From Glandiceps talaboti (lineage: Eukaryota; Hemichordata; Enteropneusta; Spengelidae): a stretch of 64,000 nucleotides of DNA. The DNA lies in the NCBI RefSeq assembly GCF_964340395.1, contig NC_135557.1, forward strand, positions 15,864,867 to 15,928,866, written 5' to 3'. Below are positions 60,778 through 64,000 of the stretch, piece by piece. Numbering within the stretch: position 1 is the first letter of the stretch; the number at the start of each line of letters is the position of its first letter. The notes beneath the pieces are model-generated. The model searched no databases. It saw nothing but the letters and a program-made list of their open reading frames with translations, and was not told the origin of the DNA. The position numbers were made by a program, and so were the translations under genes.

Positions 60778-60814
<37 letters not shown>

Positions 60815-60815
60815 C
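60400..60815 (+). mobile_element. LINE 3' end with (TGAT)n tail
   Basis: The frame ends AYSFRKNLTKYLFSRSFNM, resembling the SFKxxLKxYLFxxxF ending of CR1/L2-like LINE ORF2 proteins. A short 3' tail, TGTACAGCGCCTCTGAAC then CTTTATAAACGACTTG, leads directly into a TGAT tetranucleotide run (60779-60815), as in LINEs that end in a simple repeat. Upstream RT motifs are absent: a 5'-truncated copy. Confidence 0.65.
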
Positions 60816-61639
60816 GATCTTCGGTGATCCAGAGTTTGGTTATCAATATGAAATTTATCAATCTGATGAGAACTGTCAACTAGAACTGACTTAATGCTTA
60901 ATTGTTTGTGACTAAATTTGAACTGTTTGTGTGTTATAACCTCTGTAATTCAAAAATCTGTGCAGTGGGTAAAATGCCATCATTAATTACTGTAAACTTG
61001 GAAATTTTCACTGAAGACTTATTTTGGTTAATTTCACTAGAAAACAAAAATGCGAAAATAAATAGTGACTAAAATGCTTTCTTTTACAGTATACACTGAA
61101 GGCCAAGCTGTGCACAAAGTAGTTGTTTTCTAAGGATAATACGATCTGTTAGAATTTTGTCCTTAACTGAAACCCCTCAAAAGGGTCCAACTGATTGGCC
61201 AGCATATGTAACTTATTTTCTTATCATAACATACACTTAATTAATTAAGCCAGGCAACAAGTGTCATTTTTCCCCCTTTGTTTTCTACCCAATCAAAATG
61301 AACCTTACAAAATGAACCAATCAAAATGAACGTTACAAAAAGCTTCATGATATACGGTCATACAGAATTTTTGCAAGCTAAAAACTGAAAGCGAGCAAAT
61401 GTGTTTAAATAAGCATAACTGTGCAATGAGCCTAAATGTGAACGTCTAAATGCAATAATTTACAACTTTTTTCTAACGCAAAAATTACAATATCTTGATT
61501 AAATTTTTCAAATTTTAGTCTGCAGCTTGAAAAAAAATAGCAAATGTGTAAACTCAAAGCTGAATAATATTTGTGAAAACATCCTGTTCTATATTTCCGA
61601 TAATAATAGTTTATTGCTACTACCATAGGCTGTTCTATA

Positions 61640-61915
61640 TTTTGACATAGTGTGCCAGGGTGTAATACCATATTTGGAAAGTGTGCCAGGTGTGATACCA
61701 TATTTGGACATTGTGCCAAAGTGTAATACCATATTTGGAAAATGTGTCAGGTGATACCATATTTGGACATTGTGCCAAGGTGTGGTACTATATTTGGACT
61801 TTGTTCCAAGGTGTGGTACCATATTTGGACATCGTGCCAAGGTGTGGTACCATATTTGGACATAGTGTGCAAAGCAAGTGATACCATATTTAGACATACT
61901 GTGCCAGGGCATACA
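61640..61915. repeat. about 31-bp minisatellite, roughly 9 units
   Basis: Units share ACCATATTTGGACATTGTGC and CAAGGTGTGGT. The minus-strand repetitive frame (SKYGITPGT-type units) is an artefact. Confidence 0.92.
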
Positions 61916-62323
61916 TAAAATTATTACAACTATGAACACATTATCTTACATATCTGATATGACACATAGGCATGCAATTTGGGTATAATATGGCAATATA
62001 CACATAAATTCGCATTTTTAATAATGCAATTACGTTCAGGAATAATATGGCAACATACATGAAATATCACATGTTCATAAATGTGATTGTATTCTGGAAT
62101 AACATTGATTACATTGCCTATATTTTAACACAGTCTTTCACTGTTGTGATTTGGCAGCAATTTTTCCAAATGAGTGCATACTTGTAAGACTGATCCATAC
62201 ATGACAACAGCTGAACAACTAATGATAATCCACAAACCCTACAGTCAATGTCATGTGTTGAATTATGAAGATATAAAACTATATTATTATAAATATTTAC
62301 AATTTTATCTCAATGTCTATCTG

Positions 62324-62745
62324 CTATACTATATACACAAGTACAAGAAAAGTCACTATAAGCGTCAGAAGTTTGTTACTGCAAATGTTATTTGCTAGTC
62401 CATCAGCGACGAGTTTTTCTTTTGAAATGTTGATTTTGACTTGGTCTGTGTATTCCACCTCCGAGTGAACAGAGTTTGACTCACACGCACACTTTATTGT
62501 TCTGTTGTTATCCATAGATGAAGGGAAATACGTCAGAATACTCGACGTTGTAAAAGTTCCGTCATCATTTCTGACTGTAGAGTTACGAATATTATCCATT
62601 ATTTTCGTTTCTCCAATATACCATGTCAGGATTGCGGCAGGTTTGCTATCGTAGGCACGGCATTCTAACATAACACCTCCCGAGGTATTCAATCCTATGC
62701 TTTCCTGGTCTTCATATCCAACAATATCAACCCTTGATGGTGGTT
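62324..62745 (-). CDS. C2-type Ig gene, last exon (5' part off the right edge)
   Basis: Terminal exon of a second kind of Ig surface protein. A pyrimidine-rich tract with TTCCAG precedes base 62745, and the exon starts with two bases of a split codon (phase 1). It encodes one complete C2-like domain: PPSRVDIVGY, Cys in GGVMLECRAYDSKPA, Trp in ILTWYIG, and Cys in NRTIKCACES, then VKINIS. The pattern resembles the C2-set domains of nephrin/nectin/CD80-like adhesion proteins. Several N-glycosylation sequons are present (NTS, NST, NRT, NIS). The C-terminus SNKLLTLIVTFLVLVYIV is hydrophobic with no cytoplasmic tail, a probable GPI signal as in genes A to E. Unlike those, the domain is not split by an intron. 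The stop TAG is at 62324-62326. Earlier exons must lie beyond the window or be unrecognised in 62746-64000. Confidence 0.8.
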
Positions 62746-64000
62746 CTGGAAAAAAACACACAATATGTACTTTAATATTAACCTCAATTTTTTTAATGAA
62801 TGTCAAAAAAAACTTAAAATAGGCCATTCCAGACTGAAAACAGGAAATTGAGAATATACAGAACCCTCACTCAAATTGGAGGTATCATCATCCCAGAGTA
62901 CCGTTTCTTAACAGCTTTGTCCCTTGGTATTCTGTAGAAGTGTAAATCAGGGATGATTTTAGTATTGTTCACACATTGTGGAAAGCAGCAGTGCTCTATG
63001 ATTAACCAAGTAACCCATGTATACCCCCAAGGTACACACAGACAGGAGGTAGAGCGCCTTCATGGCAAACTTTGGAAAGGCCTATTAAGCATATTTAGGA
63101 TCGTAAATGGCTGCCGAGTACTATATTTAACTCTATGGGAAAATGAAAGATTACCGATTTCTTGAAAACAAGATGGTGAACCCTAAATTTATTTTATTAT
63201 TTCAAAAGAACCAGGGACAAGCTTTCATAAGGCAACATTTTTAATGGTTCAGCTACTTTGATTTCAACAAAAATTAATCTCTGTGGTGTATCTTCTTCTT
63301 TTAGTATTAACCTAAATGAAGCACTGGTACCTACCATCATATTTGTTAATTATACATAACAAAATTACCATATTAGGTAATAATGCAACCATATTAGGAA
63401 ATTATTTGATAACTATACACAGTAAAATTACCATATTAGGTAATAATACTTGTGTGACCATATTAGGAAAACCATATGCAGTTCATATTAAGAATCTATA
63501 CTTTTTATGAGGGTCATTAATTTTCAAGTTCAATATCACTTTATTGATTCATAACTTATCTGCCTCGTTAAGATGTATTTAACATTACAACTCATGCAAG
63601 CCAAGTTGAACAACTTCAAACAAAAATATGGAATTTATATCCTATTGTTCTATGTTAATTGTTGTGACGAGGCACATTTATGCTGTGTTGGTCATAATAT
63701 GAGTCAAAACATTTAGAATATGTGTTCTTTTCCCTAATTTTCCAGAAATTAATCCTGAGGAGTATATTATTCCTGAATAGTTTTTATTATTCAGTCACTG
63801 AGTCAGAAAATACTCATGACTTGAAGGTTTTGTCAGTACTCAATGTTTGACTCCATAGTGACAAGGCCCCATAGGTCATTTGTATTTCTCTTAGCTGACT
63901 GAAGAAAAACGTTGGGGAATAGTATCTAATTATGCAAGGTAATCAGCTTATCGCCACTGTGAATAGATTTCAAATGCTAGCCAAAACATGTAGAGGATTG
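62746..64000. other. upstream intron sequence of the C2-type Ig gene
   Basis: No further exon recognised. At 63360-63480 the phrase ACCATATTAGG recurs four times within a short imperfect tandem repeat. Confidence 0.45.

Overview
The window is eukaryotic, animal-type DNA. It is AT-rich and dense in micro- and minisatellites, decayed LINE fragments and many small inverted-repeat elements. Its few genes are split by GT-AG introns. I could not identify the species. The mixture (immunoglobulin-superfamily surface genes, long GATA/TGTA-type microsatellites, foldback elements) would fit a marine invertebrate such as a lancelet or hemichordate, but this is a guess.

The main content is a cluster of small immunoglobulin (Ig) surface-protein genes. 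They share one architecture. Exon 1 encodes a signal peptide and ends in phase 1. Exon 2 carries the first half of a V-like Ig domain (first Cys, then Trp). Exon 3 carries the second half (DxGxYxC), a Thr/Pro-rich stalk and a hydrophobic C-terminus with no cytoplasmic tail, as in GPI-anchored proteins. The intron inside the Ig domain is always phase 2 and lies just before a Tyr (K/R|Y). Gene A (+, last exon 661-994) continues off the left edge. Genes B (6002-10815), C (15196-18983), D (21794-26214) and E (31983-33133) are on the minus strand. F (37609-37864, minus) is a frameshifted last-exon relic. At the right edge is the last exon (62324-62745, minus) of a different, C2-type Ig gene, also with a GPI-like tail.

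D and E lie in a segmental duplication (about 19.2-22.9 kb against about 26.7-33.3 kb). The second copy was split by a roughly 2.2 kb insertion (about 26.76-28.94 kb). E has no recognisable signal-peptide exon. Between D and E, exon 2 differs more than the flanking introns do.

From about 38 kb to 62 kb I recognise no host gene. That stretch holds microsatellites, a 0.85 kb GTAG array (45.3-46.2 kb), several minisatellites, a LINE 3' end (about 60.4-60.8 kb), and a more CpG-rich unique stretch (39.4-41.1 kb) that could be a promoter or enhancer.

The most unusual observation is a set of tiny palindromic insertions of 22-33 bp, with CATAGACCC...GGGTCTATG-type arms, flanked by 7-9 bp direct repeats. 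One of them is absent from the matching position of the paralogous duplication.
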